A DNA stretch of 64,000 nucleotides from JARKQH01 sp964631605 (lineage in GTDB: Bacteria; Verrucomicrobiota; Verrucomicrobiia; Limisphaerales; UBA8199), in contig CAZVYG010000015.1 of the NCBI GenBank assembly GCA_964631605.1, positions 15,577-79,576 on the forward strand. Direction: 5' to 3'. The notes beneath the pieces are model-generated. The model worked only from the letters and a program-made list of their open reading frames with translations. It searched no databases and had not been told where the DNA came from. This document shows positions 36,114-44,815 of this stretch, piece by piece. Within the stretch, counting starts at the first letter, position 1. Every line of letters starts with the position of its first letter. The position numbers and the translations under genes were made by a program.

Positions 36114-37130
36114 ATGGCGAAGGTTCCGGAGCATGTGTTTTGTCGGCCGCCGATGGAGCGGATGATGCGGATTCACCAGTTGATCGAAAACCGCCAGTAT
36201 CCCAACTGCACGACCCTGGCGCGGGAGTTCGAAGTCAGCACCCGCACCATCAAGCGGGACGTGGATTTTCTCAAGACGCGCCTGAACCTGCCGCTGGAGT
36301 TTGATGCGCGCAGGAACGGATACTACTTCACCCGCCCGGTGCCGCATTTCCCCCAACTCCCCATGACCGAGGCGGAGACCTTCGCGCTGCTGGTGGCCCA
36401 CAAGGCGATCGCCCAGTATCACGGCACGCCGTTCCAGCGCCCGCTCGAGGCCGCCTTCCGGCGGCTGACGGGGCAGTTGGATCAAACGGTGCGGTTTTCC
36501 CTCGGCAGCCTGGACGAGGTGCTGTCCTTCCGGCCCTTCGCGCCCATGGACGCGGACCTGGAGATCTTCCAGGTGTTGACGCGCGGCTTGCGGGAGCGGC
36601 GGGCCTTGAAGTTTCTCTATCGCAACCACGGGGCGGCGCGCTCGCAGCAGCGCCTGGTCCATCCCTACCATCTGGCCTGCATCGAAAACCAATGGTACTT
36701 GTTCGCCTTCGACGTCCGCCGCCAGGGCATGCGAACCTTCGCGCTGGCGCGCCTCCGGCGGCCGGAGCTCACCCCGCAGCGGTTCACCATGCCCAACAAA
36801 TTTGATCCGAACCAGTACCTCGAGGGCAGCCTGAACGTGTTCAAAGGCGGCGACGACTATGAGGTGGTGGTCGAGTTCGACGCCTGGGCGGCGGACATGG
36901 TCCGGGGCCGGCGGTGGCATCCGCGCCAGGAGCTGACCGAGCTGCCGGGCGGGTTGCTGCGCCTGCGCCTGCGGCTCAACAGCCTCGAAGAGGCCGAAGC
37001 CTGGGTCCTGGGTTTCGGCGCGCACGCCACCGTCATCCGCCCGCAGGCGCTGGCCCACCGCCTGCGCCGCACCGGCCAGGCTCTGATCGAAAAATACCCG
37101 GCGGAAACCGAAGGCGCGCTTCAGCGGTAG
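36114..37130 (+). CDS. WYL-domain transcriptional regulator with N-terminal HTH
   Basis: A 338-residue regulator from ATG 36114; the frame extends 28 codons upstream but only as Pro-rich noise. A winged HTH (about 15-65: CTTLAREFEVSTRTIKRDVDFL) is followed by a helical linker, the WYL domain (about 165-235, with HPYHLACIENQWYLFAFD) and the WCX C-terminal domain (about 250-325). WYL proteins sense nucleic-acid or nucleotide ligands, and several (CapW, BrxR) repress defence operons. Its divergent position beside the primase-helicase-nuclease gene suggests it controls that gene, but YafY-type housekeeping regulators also look like this. The 3' end overlaps the convergent XRE-cupin gene by 10 bases. 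Confidence 0.88.
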   Translation: MAKVPEHVFCRPPMERMMRIHQLIENRQYPNCTTLAREFEVSTRTIKRDVDFLKTRLNLPLEFDARRNGYYFTRPVPHFPQLPMTEAETFALLVAHKAIAQYHGTPFQRPLEAAFRRLTGQLDQTVRFSLGSLDEVLSFRPFAPMDADLEIFQVLTRGLRERRALKFLYRNHGAARSQQRLVHPYHLACIENQWYLFAFDVRRQGMRTFALARLRRPELTPQRFTMPNKFDPNQYLEGSLNVFKGGDDYEVVVEFDAWAADMVRGRRWHPRQELTELPGGLLRLRLRLNSLEEAEAWVLGFGAHATVIRPQALAHRLRRTGQALIEKYPAETEGALQR

Positions 37131-37717
37131 ATCACGATCAGGTAGGTCACCGCGTCGCCCTTCCCGGCGTTGGTGATCGCATGCTCGACGTCCGCCCGGT
37201 AGCTGGCTGAGTCGCCCGCGTTGAGCTCCTCGACCTCGCCCGCGGATTGAACGCGGACGCGGCCTTTCTGGACGGTCAGAAACTCGCGCGTGCCCTCGTA
37301 GTGCGGAGCGCTGCGCAGCGCGCCGCCGGCCTTGAGCCGCAATTCGTAGAACTCGACATCCTTCTCCAGGTTCAACGGCGAGAGCGTGCGAATCTCGCAG
37401 TCGGCATCAGAACGGTAATGGTAGGCCCGGTCCCCGGCCCGAATCACGGTCACCGTCGAGGCGGCGCCGGGCGACTCGAGCAGCTCCCCCAGGCTCAGCC
37501 CGAAGGCCCGGGCAATGCGCAACGTGACCGCCAGGGTCGGATTGGCCTGCTCGCGTTCGATCTGGCTGAGCATCGAGCGGCTCACCCCGCTGGATTGCGC
37601 AAGCGCTTCCAACGACCACCCCCGGGCCGCGCGCAACTGCTTGACGCGGCCGCCGAGGTGGCGGTGGATGGCTTCGGCCGGCGGGGCGGAGCGGGGCGCA
37701 GCGGATGAACGTTTCAT
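37121..37717 (-). CDS. XRE-family regulator with C-terminal cupin domain
   Basis: A 198-residue regulator. The XRE helix-turn-helix lies at about 22-77 (LEALAQSSGVSRSMLSQIER), and a single cupin barrel follows (about 115-195, including HYEGTREFLTVQKGRVRV). The cupin probably senses an amino acid or other small metabolite. The gene is divergent from tdh across 95 AT-rich bases containing three phased repeats, so it most likely controls the tdh operon and itself. Its stop overlaps the end of the WYL gene. Confidence 0.88.
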   Translation of the reverse strand: MKRSSAAPRSAPPAEAIHRHLGGRVKQLRAARGWSLEALAQSSGVSRSMLSQIEREQANPTLAVTLRIARAFGLSLGELLESPGAASTVTVIRAGDRAYHYRSDADCEIRTLSPLNLEKDVEFYELRLKAGGALRSAPHYEGTREFLTVQKGRVRVQSAGEVEELNAGDSASYRADVEHAITNAGKGDAVTYLIVIYR

Positions 37718-37728
37718 GGCTGTTCAAT

Positions 37729-37779
37729 ATAATGGAAAAAGTTCTTGCATAATGGATGCACCCTGTCTAATATACTGGA
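37729..37779. promoter_or_regulatory. Three phased operator-like repeats between the XRE-cupin gene and tdh
   Basis: The octamer ATAATGGA occurs at 37729-37736 and 37749-37756 and as ATACTGGA at 37772-37779, with start-to-start distances of 20 and 23 bases (about two helical turns). The outer two extend to a shared AATATAMTGGAAA. The middle copy sits inside the palindrome TGCAT-N5-ATGCA (37746-37760). This is a strong candidate binding region for the adjacent regulator. Confidence 0.55.
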
Positions 37780-37812
37780 AATGGTTCCGATAAACAAGAC
37801 AACTTTGATGCC

Positions 37813-38859
37813 ATGAAAGCATTGGTGAAAAAAGAACGCAGACCGGGGCTCTGGCTGGAGGACGTGCCGGAGCCGGAAGTGGGGATCAATGACGTGCTCA
37901 TCCGGGTGGACCGCACCGGGATTTGCGGGACGGACCTGCACATCTACAAGTGGGACGCCTGGGCGCAGGCGACCATCCCCGTCCCGATGGTGGTGGGGCA
38001 TGAATTTGTCGGCGAGGTGGTGAAGGTGGGCGCCAATGTGAAGGATTTTTGCGAGGGGGACACGGTCAGCGCCGAAGGCCACGTCGTGTGCGGCCGGTGC
38101 CGCAACTGCCTGGCGGGCCGGCGGCATTTGTGCAAGGGCACCCAAGGCATCGGCGTGAACCGCCCGGGCGCCTTTGCGGAGTTCATTTCGGTCCCCGTGA
38201 CCAACGTGTGGCATCACAACAACGGCATAGACCGGGACGTGGCCGCCATTTTCGATCCGTTCGGCAACGCCGTCCATACCGCCCTGTCCTTCCCGGTCCT
38301 GGGCGAGGATGTCCTGGTCACCGGGGCCGGACCGATCGGCATCATGGCCGCCGCGGTGGCCAAACACGCCGGCGCGCGCTTTGTCGTCGTCACCGACGTC
38401 AATGAATATCGGCTCGGGCTGGCCCGGCAGATGGGCGCGACGCTGGCCGTCAACATCAGCAACGGCCGTTCCCTCAAGGAGGTGCAAGCCCAGTTGGGAA
38501 TGAAAGAGGGCTTTGATGTGGGCTTGGAGATGTCCGGCAGTCCGGCCGCCTTGAAGGACATGATTGATAACATGGCGCACGGTGGAAAAATTGCGATGCT
38601 GGGAATCCCGTCGCAGCCCGTCCCGTTTGACTGGAACAAGGTCGTGTTCAACATGTTGACAATTAAAGGCATCTACGGCCGGGAAATGTACGAAACATGG
38701 TACAAAATGACCGTCATGCTCGAGTCGGGACTGGATATTCGACCGGCAATCACGCACCGGTTCCATTACACCGAATTTGAAAAGGGCTTTGAAGCCATGT
38801 CCAGCGGCCAATCGGGGAAAGTGATCCTGAACTGGCGCCAGGCCGGGGATGGGGTATGA
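37813..38859 (+). CDS. tdh: L-threonine 3-dehydrogenase
   Basis: A 348-residue medium-chain zinc dehydrogenase. Catalytic Zn site: [13 protein letters not shown] and GHEFVG. The structural Zn Cys quartet is [15 protein letters not shown], and the NAD site is [10 protein letters not shown]. The C-terminal block [13 protein letters not shown] is diagnostic for Tdh. It oxidises L-threonine to 2-amino-3-ketobutyrate, which Kbl (downstream) cleaves to glycine and acetyl-CoA. Only one thioredoxin-like gene intervenes. It is divergent from the XRE-cupin regulator. Confidence 0.96.
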   Translation: MKALVKKERRPGLWLEDVPEPEVGINDVLIRVDRTGICGTDLHIYKWDAWAQATIPVPMVVGHEFVGEVVKVGANVKDFCEGDTVSAEGHVVCGRCRNCLAGRRHLCKGTQGIGVNRPGAFAEFISVPVTNVWHHNNGIDRDVAAIFDPFGNAVHTALSFPVLGEDVLVTGAGPIGIMAAAVAKHAGARFVVVTDVNEYRLGLARQMGATLAVNISNGRSLKEVQAQLGMKEGFDVGLEMSGSPAALKDMIDNMAHGGKIAMLGIPSQPVPFDWNKVVFNMLTIKGIYGREMYETWYKMTVMLESGLDIRPAITHRFHYTEFEKGFEAMSSGQSGKVILNWRQAGDGV

Positions 38860-38938
38860 TATGCCGATAGGGCCGGTCGCCCCCATGCGGGTCCTTCGAT
38901 CCGCAGCGACTCGAGCCGCGCCGTTAATTGCCGGAAAT

Positions 38939-40042
38939 ATGATTGTTATGAAAACGAAGCACCTCAGCCTGATTGCCTCTGTGCTGGCCGTCGCCGCGCT
39001 GCCCCTGGCCGCGCAGCAGGAGGACAAGGAGGTCACGCTCAAAGTGGGCGATGCCGCCCCCAAGCTCCAAGTGGGCAAATGGGTCCAGGGCGAGCCGGTC
39101 ACCGCCTTTGCCAAGGACAAGGTTTACCTGGTCGAGTTTTGGGCCACCTGGTGCGGTCCCTGCCGGCAAACGATTCCCCACCTCAACGAGCTCCACACCA
39201 AGTTCAAGGACAAGGGACTGGTGGTGATCGGCCAGAACGTGTGGGAACGCGACGAGTCGCAGGTCGAACCCTTTGTCAAGAAAATGGGCGAAAAAATGAC
39301 CTACCGCGTGGCGATGGATGACAAGCAGGGCAGCGAAAAGGGCAGGATGGCCGAGACGTGGATGGAAGCCGCGGGGCAGAACGGCATCCCGGCCGCGTTC
39401 CTGGTGGACAAGCAAGGCAAAATTGCCTGGTTGGGCCACCCGATGGGACTCAAAGAGGAGCAGATCGAAGAGGTGCTCGCTGGCAGGCATGATCTCAAGA
39501 AGGCCGTGGCGGAATACGAAAAGGAGCAGAAGTACAAGGCGGAAATGACCCGCTTGTCCCGCCAGTTCGGCCAGCAAATGCAGAACGAGGAATGGGACAA
39601 GGCCGAGGCCACCCTCAACGAGGTCGAAAAGATCCTCCCCGAGGACCGGCGCGGCGGGCTGGACCTAACGCGGCTGCAAATCCTCCTGTCGAAGGGCGAC
39701 CGGCCCGGCGCGGCCAAATTGACGGAAAAAATCAGCAGCGGCGACGCCACCAACGTCATGCTGCAGAATCGGCTGGCGTGGATGCTCGCCTCGCAAAAAG
39801 ACCTGGCCGAGCCGCTGCTCGGCGCCGCCGCCAAAGCGGCGGAGCGGGCCAATGAAGCCGCCAAGGGCAAGGATGCCTCCGTCCTCGACACCCTGGCGCG
39901 CGTCCGCTTCATCCAGGGCAAGAAAGAGGAAGCCGTCCGCCTCCAGGAAAAGGCCATCGAGATCGCCGAGCCCGCAATGAAAAAAGACCTGGAAGAAACG
40001 CTGGCGAGCTACAAGGCCGGCAAGCTGCCAGCAGTCGAGTAG
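38939..40042 (+). CDS. Secreted TlpA-like thioredoxin with helical C-terminal region
   Basis: A 367-residue protein from ATG 38939 (GGA lies a few bases upstream); ATG 38948 is an equally good start. The signal peptide ends near LPLAAQQ. The thioredoxin fold (about 30-180) has an intact redox motif WCGPC and the TlpA-like FWATWCGPCRQTIPHL. The C-terminal 180 residues are charged helices resembling TPR repeats (NRLAWMLASQKDLAE). Likely a periplasmic thiol-disulfide reductase. Its position between tdh and kbl is unusual; no mechanistic link is known. Confidence 0.82.
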   Translation: MIVMKTKHLSLIASVLAVAALPLAAQQEDKEVTLKVGDAAPKLQVGKWVQGEPVTAFAKDKVYLVEFWATWCGPCRQTIPHLNELHTKFKDKGLVVIGQNVWERDESQVEPFVKKMGEKMTYRVAMDDKQGSEKGRMAETWMEAAGQNGIPAAFLVDKQGKIAWLGHPMGLKEEQIEEVLAGRHDLKKAVAEYEKEQKYKAEMTRLSRQFGQQMQNEEWDKAEATLNEVEKILPEDRRGGLDLTRLQILLSKGDRPGAAKLTEKISSGDATNVMLQNRLAWMLASQKDLAEPLLGAAAKAAERANEAAKGKDASVLDTLARVRFIQGKKEEAVRLQEKAIEIAEPAMKKDLEETLASYKAGKLPAVE

Positions 40043-40052
40043 CGGCCGTTGA

Positions 40053-40162
40053 CCGCGCGGCAGCCGCCGGAACGCGGACATTCCTGCTCGCACCAGGATT
40101 GCGGTGGGCGGCACGGCGGCGACAGCCGCGGCAGCCGCCGGAGTGCGGACATTCCTGTCCGC
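40053..40162. repeat. Direct repeat pair with GCGGAC/GTCCGC palindromes
   Basis: The segment CGGCAGCCGCCGGA followed by GCGGACATTCCTG occurs twice, 71 bases apart. The second copy ends in the perfect palindrome half GTCCGC (40145-40162), while the first (40074-40091) has a mutated half. It belongs to the same REP-like family as 32962-33040 and 63952-63969 and sits in the gap before kbl. Confidence 0.6.
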
Positions 40163-40247
40163 CCCCTTTGCAACCGGGGCCCTTGTCGCGCTGCGACCCA
40201 GGGGCGTCGCGGCGCGACGGACCCCACACGCCGCGGATCACAGTTTT

Positions 40248-41432
40248 ATGATGGGCACATTCCAATCGCATCTCGAGGCGCAACTGAGCAGCATTCGCGC
40301 TGCGGGCACGTTCAAGCATGAGCGGGTGATCCTCACGCCGCAGGGCGCGACCATCCGGGTTTCGGATGGCCGCCCCGTGCTGAACCTTTGCGCCAACAAT
40401 TACCTGGGCCTGGCCCAGCACCCGGCCGTGGCGGCGGCGGCGCGCGAAGCCCTCGAACGCTGGGGCTACGGCCTGGCCAGCGTGCGCTTCATCTGCGGGA
40501 CCCAGGGCGTCCACAAACAACTCGAAGCCGCGCTCAGCCAGTTCCTCGGCACCGAGGACACCCTTCTCTACTCCTCGTGTTTCGATGCCAACGGCGGGCT
40601 CTTTGAGACGCTGCTCGGGCCTGAGGATGCGATCATCTCCGACGAGCTGAACCACGCCAGCATCATTGACGGCATCCGGCTGTGCAAGGCGCAGCGATAC
40701 CGCTATCGCAACAACGACATGGCCGACCTGGAGGCCAAGTTGAAAGAGGCCGCCGGCGCCCGCTTTCGCCTCATCGCCACCGATGGCGTGTTTTCGATGG
40801 ACGGCTACATCGCCAACCTGCCCGCCATTTGCGACTTGGCGGACCAGTACCAGTCGCTGGTGATGGTGGATGACTCGCACGCGGTCGGCTTCATGGGCCC
40901 GCGCGGCCGCGGCACCCCCGAACATCACAACGTGATGGGACGGGTGGACATCATCACCGGCACGCTGGGCAAGGCGCTGGGCGGCGCCAGCGGCGGCTAC
41001 ACCAGCGGACGGCGGGAAATCATCGAACTGCTCCGCCAGCGCTCGCGGCCCTACCTTTTCTCGAACACGCTCGCGCCGACCATTGCGGGGGCCTCGCTCA
41101 AGGTCCTCGAACTGCTCACCCGCTCGACCGAGCTGCGCGACCGGCTCGAGGCGAACACGAAATTCTTTCGCGCCGGCATGGCCCGGCTCGGGTTCAACAT
41201 CCTGCCAGGCACGCACCCGATTGTTCCCGTCATGCTGGGCGACGCCGCGCTGGCGGGACGCTTTGCCGAGGCGATGCTCGAGCGGGGCGTCTATGTGATC
41301 GGCTTCTCCTACCCCGTCGTCCCGCAGGGCAAAGCCCGAATCCGCACCCAGATTTCAGCCGCGCATTCGCGCGAAGACCTCGCCTTTGCCCTCGACCAGT
41401 TCGCTTCCGTAAAGAACGAACTCGGCCTTTAG
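40248..41432 (+). CDS. kbl: Glycine C-acetyltransferase (2-amino-3-ketobutyrate CoA ligase)
   Basis: A 394-residue alpha-oxoamine synthase. The PLP-binding Lys is in [18 protein letters not shown], the substrate block is [12 protein letters not shown], and [15 protein letters not shown] is conserved. It cleaves 2-amino-3-ketobutyrate with CoA to glycine plus acetyl-CoA, completing the Tdh pathway. I start at ATG 40248 (or 40251); the open frame upstream crosses a repeat and is not conserved-looking. A different acyltransferase of the same family (KAPA or ALA synthase) is ruled out by the tdh context and the sequence pattern. Confidence 0.94.
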   Translation: MMGTFQSHLEAQLSSIRAAGTFKHERVILTPQGATIRVSDGRPVLNLCANNYLGLAQHPAVAAAAREALERWGYGLASVRFICGTQGVHKQLEAALSQFLGTEDTLLYSSCFDANGGLFETLLGPEDAIISDELNHASIIDGIRLCKAQRYRYRNNDMADLEAKLKEAAGARFRLIATDGVFSMDGYIANLPAICDLADQYQSLVMVDDSHAVGFMGPRGRGTPEHHNVMGRVDIITGTLGKALGGASGGYTSGRREIIELLRQRSRPYLFSNTLAPTIAGASLKVLELLTRSTELRDRLEANTKFFRAGMARLGFNILPGTHPIVPVMLGDAALAGRFAEAMLERGVYVIGFSYPVVPQGKARIRTQISAAHSREDLAFALDQFASVKNELGL

Positions 41433-41609
41433 CGGGGCAGCCGCAGCGGCGATGTCCGGAAAGCCGGCGGAGTTTTACCGCGAGCGGAATCGCCGGAACC
41501 AGAGCGCGAGGCCGCCCCAGACGGCCAGCCACAGCCCGAGCTGTTTTGCCGCTTGGATTGGCGCAACTTTCCGCTAGATTGTGGTTTATACATAACACAG
41601 TTTGGTTTT

Positions 41610-42884
41610 ATGCCACAGTTCTCCTATAAAGCCCGCCGCCGCACGGGCGAAGTGGTCGAAGGCGTTCTGGACGTCGCCGACCGCTCGGCGGCTTTGCTCC
41701 AAATCGAGCGGCTGGGGCTCTTCCCGGTGGCGGTGGATGCGGCCAAGGGGGGCGCCGTGGCCGTTGTTGAGCGCGGGGGCAAAGAGAAATTCAACTGGCG
41801 GGCCCTGCTGCCGCCCTCGATGCAAGTGGCTCTGTCCCAGAAGCGCAAGCCCAAGCTTCAGGAACTGGCCACCTTCACCCAACAGTTGGCCAATCTCCTC
41901 AATTCCGGCATGCCCCTGACCGTCGCGCTCAACAGCATGACCCACCTCGAGTCCAAGGGCATCTCGGCCGATGTCAGCCGCGAATTGCGGCAGGACGTGA
42001 TGGAGGGCCGCAGCCTCTCCGATGCCATGGCCAAACAGCCCCGCATCTTCTCGGACCTCTATGTGAACATGGTCCGCGCCGGCGAATCCAGCGGCGCCCT
42101 GGTCGAGGTGCTGCGCCGCATGGCCGATCATTTCGAGCGGTTCGCCCAGGTTCAGGCCAAGTTCACCTCCGCCTTGATTTACCCCTCTTTTGTCGCGGTG
42201 GTGGGCATTGGCATCATGTTCTTCTTCATGACCTACATGCTGCCGAAGTTCCTCAGTATCTTCGAGGGCATGAATGTCACCCTGCCCATGATGACCCAGA
42301 TCCTCGTCAGCATCAGCCACCTGTTCTCGGGCTATTGGTGGCTCATGCTGCTCACCGCCCTGGCCGCAGTGATCCTTTTCAAACGGTTTCAGTCCACCCC
42401 CGAGGGCCGCCGCAAGATTGACCAGTGGAAAATGAACGCGCCCGTCGTGGGCAAGGTGGTCAAGCTCAACCTGTTCGGCCAGTTCGCCCGCACCCTCTCC
42501 ACCCTGCTCGAAAACGGTGTCCCGGTGCTGACCGCCCTGAAAATCACCGAGCAGGTGATCTCCAACATCGTCGTCAAAGAGGCCATCGCCAAAACGCGCG
42601 AGGAGGTCACCGACGGCAAAACCATCGCCCAGCCGCTGGCCCGCAGCAAAATCTTTCCCCAGTTGATGGTGGACCTGGTGAAAATCGGGGAGGACACCGG
42701 CGACGTCCCCGGCGCCTTGAAAAACGTGGCCGATACCTACGAGAACGAGCTCAGCATCGCGCTGCGGGTCATGACCAACATGATCGAGCCCGTCATGATC
42801 ATCGTGATGGCGCTGGGGGTGGGCTTTCTCCTCCTGAGCGTCCTCTCGGCCATGTTCGCCATCACCGCCAATATCGCGAGGTAA
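41610..42884 (+). CDS. gspF: Type II secretion inner-membrane platform protein GspF (PilC family)
   Basis: A 424-residue membrane protein from ATG 41610 (MPQFSYKARRRTGEVVEG, the classic start of GspF/PilC). It has two T2SSF domains (about 85-205 and 290-415), each with the LATFTQQLANLLNSGMPL / FARTLSTLLENGVPVLTAL pattern, and three transmembrane helices. It anchors the assembly ATPase GspE, which is not in this window. It heads the operon; the next gene, gspH, begins at a GTG one base beyond its TAA. GspF, GspH, GspI, GspJ and GspK together would build the pseudopilus of a type II secretion system. Confidence 0.93.
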   Translation: MPQFSYKARRRTGEVVEGVLDVADRSAALLQIERLGLFPVAVDAAKGGAVAVVERGGKEKFNWRALLPPSMQVALSQKRKPKLQELATFTQQLANLLNSGMPLTVALNSMTHLESKGISADVSRELRQDVMEGRSLSDAMAKQPRIFSDLYVNMVRAGESSGALVEVLRRMADHFERFAQVQAKFTSALIYPSFVAVVGIGIMFFFMTYMLPKFLSIFEGMNVTLPMMTQILVSISHLFSGYWWLMLLTALAAVILFKRFQSTPEGRRKIDQWKMNAPVVGKVVKLNLFGQFARTLSTLLENGVPVLTALKITEQVISNIVVKEAIAKTREEVTDGKTIAQPLARSKIFPQLMVDLVKIGEDTGDVPGALKNVADTYENELSIALRVMTNMIEPVMIIVMALGVGFLLLSVLSAMFAITANIAR

Positions 42885-42885
42885 T

Positions 42886-43476
42886 GTGACCCCGTCCCCC
42901 TCCAGGCTCCGTTGCCGGGTTTCCGCCGCTTGTTTGGGGGCCCCACGCTTGGGCTCTCGGGGGGGCGGCCGCGCCTTCACGCTGATCGAACTCATGGTGG
43001 TCGTCGGCATCATGGGCATCCTCCTCACCACCGGCGTCCCGCTGGTTTATCGGATCGCGCACAAGGAACCCATGCGCCAATCGGTCAGCGAGCTGGTCAA
43101 GGTCTGCAGCTACGCCCGCGCCCAGGCCATTCTCAAAGGCACTCCGGTCGAGCTGGTGTTTCATCCCCGCGAAAAAGTCGCCGAGGTGGGCGCAGCCGAC
43201 GGTGCCGCCGCGCCGGCGGCCGGCCCCGGCTCGACCATGCTCAGCATGCCCACCTTTCTCGCGCAGGAACGCTCCGCCCGCATTCACGAGGACGTCATCA
43301 TTGAAATGCTGGACATCAATTTGCTCGAGTACAAGGACGAGGAAATCGCCCGCGTGCGGTTCTACCCAAATGGCACGTGTGATGAACTGACCGTCATTCT
43401 CCAGTCGCGCGGGGAGTGGAAGAAGATATCACTCGAGATCACCACCGCCCTGGCGGAGGTGGGCAACGTCCGATGA
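42886..43476 (+). CDS. gspH: Type II secretion minor pseudopilin GspH
   Basis: A 196-residue prepilin-like protein starting at GTG 42886, immediately after the gspF stop. A long basic leader of about 29 residues ends at the cleavage site GGGRA|FTLIELMVVVGIMGILL, with Ala instead of Gly at -1. A GspH-type C-terminal domain follows. A low-complexity Ala/Gly insert lies at about 105-115. The stop overlaps the start of gspI (ATGA). Confidence 0.85.
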   Translation: MTPSPSRLRCRVSAACLGAPRLGSRGGGRAFTLIELMVVVGIMGILLTTGVPLVYRIAHKEPMRQSVSELVKVCSYARAQAILKGTPVELVFHPREKVAEVGAADGAAAPAAGPGSTMLSMPTFLAQERSARIHEDVIIEMLDINLLEYKDEEIARVRFYPNGTCDELTVILQSRGEWKKISLEITTALAEVGNVR

Positions 43477-43985
43477 GCTGGAAAACCCCATGCGCTCCCA
43501 CGCCGCCGGCGGCAGCGCCGCGTTTCACAACGGTTCCGCGCCCGCCCGGCAGCAGGCCCCTTCCCCCCGCGGCGCGGGGCGGCCTCGGGGGGCGCCGCGC
43601 GTTCAGCCTCATCGAGGTGATGATCGCCATGTTCCTGTTCTTCATGGCGGTTTTCACCATTCTGGCGCTGGTCTCCAACACCCTCCGCAATGCCCGCGCC
43701 CTGCAGCGGCCGCCGATTGACGCCGGCATGGCCGCCGCCCTGTACGTCAACACCAACCGCTTTTTCGAGGGAACCGTTTCCGGCGATTTCGACGAGGTGG
43801 AAAACCTGAAGGACTATTCCTACGAAGTCGAGACGACCGAAGCCATGACCAACGGGTTGCTGCAGGCCGATGTCTGGCTGCGCCGCCGCGGCCTCTCCAC
43901 CCCGGCCGACCACCTGCGCATCCTGGTCTTTGACCCCAATTTTCGAGCCTCGCCCATCGGGCCGGGTTCGCGGCCGACGAGATGA
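43473..43985 (+). CDS. gspI: Type II secretion minor pseudopilin GspI
   Basis: A 170-residue pseudopilin from ATG 43473. An exceptionally long Pro/Arg-rich leader (about 40 residues) precedes RRA|FSLIEVMIAMFLFFMA, again with Ala at -1 before the Phe. The globular domain is short. Both ends overlap neighbouring genes by four bases (ATGA), indicating translational coupling. GspI starts the tip complex with GspJ and GspK. Confidence 0.82.
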   Translation: MSWKTPCAPTPPAAAPRFTTVPRPPGSRPLPPAARGGLGGRRAFSLIEVMIAMFLFFMAVFTILALVSNTLRNARALQRPPIDAGMAAALYVNTNRFFEGTVSGDFDEVENLKDYSYEVETTEAMTNGLLQADVWLRRRGLSTPADHLRILVFDPNFRASPIGPGSRPTR

Positions 43986-44815
43986 AACCGCAGGTCCAAA
44001 ATCCGCTTCGCCGACCCCGCGCCTTCACGCTGGTCGAGATTCTGATTTCGATCGGCATCCTCGGGCTGGTCCTGGTGGCCATTTACTCGAGCTGGACCGC
44101 GATTTTGCGGGCCTCGAAGGTCGGGCTCGATGCGGCGGCGGCCGTGCAGCGCGCCCGCATTGCCACGCGCACCGTCGAGGACGCGCTGCTGGGCATTCAG
44201 TCCTTTGCCGCCAACCAGCCCTACTATGGCTTCTACGCCGAAAAAGGGCGCGAGGCCACGCTCAGCTTTGTGGCGCGTCTGCCGCAGTCTTTCCCCCGCA
44301 GCGGCAAATTCGGCGAACTCGACGTGCGGCGCGTGACCTTCTCCCTCGAGCCGGGCGAGAACTACACCAGCCAACTGGTGCTGCGCCAGGCCCCGTTGCT
44401 CACGGAGTGGGACGTGGACGAGAAGGAGCATCCGCTGGTGCTGGCGAAACACGTGCGGGAATTTTCGCTCGAGTTTTGGGATTCACGCAAAAACGACTGG
44501 GTGGACGAGTGGAAGGAAACCCAGACGAACATGATCCCCCGCCTGGTCCGCCTGTCCATGCGTATCGCGGACAAGCCCAATGCACGGCCCGAGCAGGACA
44601 CCGTCGTGGCCCGCATTGTCAGCATCCCCTCGGTCTCGGTCTTGCCGGCCTGGCAGGCGCCGATCGCGCGCCCCGGCGTTCCCGGCGCTCCGGGCGCTCC
44701 GGGTGTCCCCGGACCGGGCGGAGTGGCGCCCCCGGGCGGAGTGCCCCCGGGTGGAGTGGCGCCCGGCCCGCTTCCCGGGATGGCGCCCGGCGGCGGAAGG
44801 GGGGTGCGGCCATGA
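43982..44815 (+). CDS. gspJ: Type II secretion minor pseudopilin GspJ with collagen-like C-terminal tail
   Basis: A 277-residue pseudopilin. The cleavage region is RPRA|FTLVEILISIGILGLV, followed by a GspJ-type beta domain to about residue 220. The last 50 residues are Gly-Pro-rich triplets (VPGAPGAPGVPGPGGVAPPG and onwards), a collagen-like or flexible tail not found in model GspJ proteins. The tail is encoded by highly repetitive GC-rich sequence, so its length may vary between strains. It overlaps both neighbours by ATGA. Confidence 0.82.
   Translation: MKPQVQNPLRRPRAFTLVEILISIGILGLVLVAIYSSWTAILRASKVGLDAAAAVQRARIATRTVEDALLGIQSFAANQPYYGFYAEKGREATLSFVARLPQSFPRSGKFGELDVRRVTFSLEPGENYTSQLVLRQAPLLTEWDVDEKEHPLVLAKHVREFSLEFWDSRKNDWVDEWKETQTNMIPRLVRLSMRIADKPNARPEQDTVVARIVSIPSVSVLPAWQAPIARPGVPGAPGAPGVPGPGGVAPPGGVPPGGVAPGPLPGMAPGGGRGVRP

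Noticed and set aside
41476..41571. Short minus-strand frame with a hydrophobic helix and basic end (LGLWLAVWGGLALWFRRFRSR)
   Set aside because: Resembles a PEP-CTERM-like or small membrane tail, but the frame is closed by TAG upstream and has no ATG/GTG/TTG start, so it cannot be called a gene.
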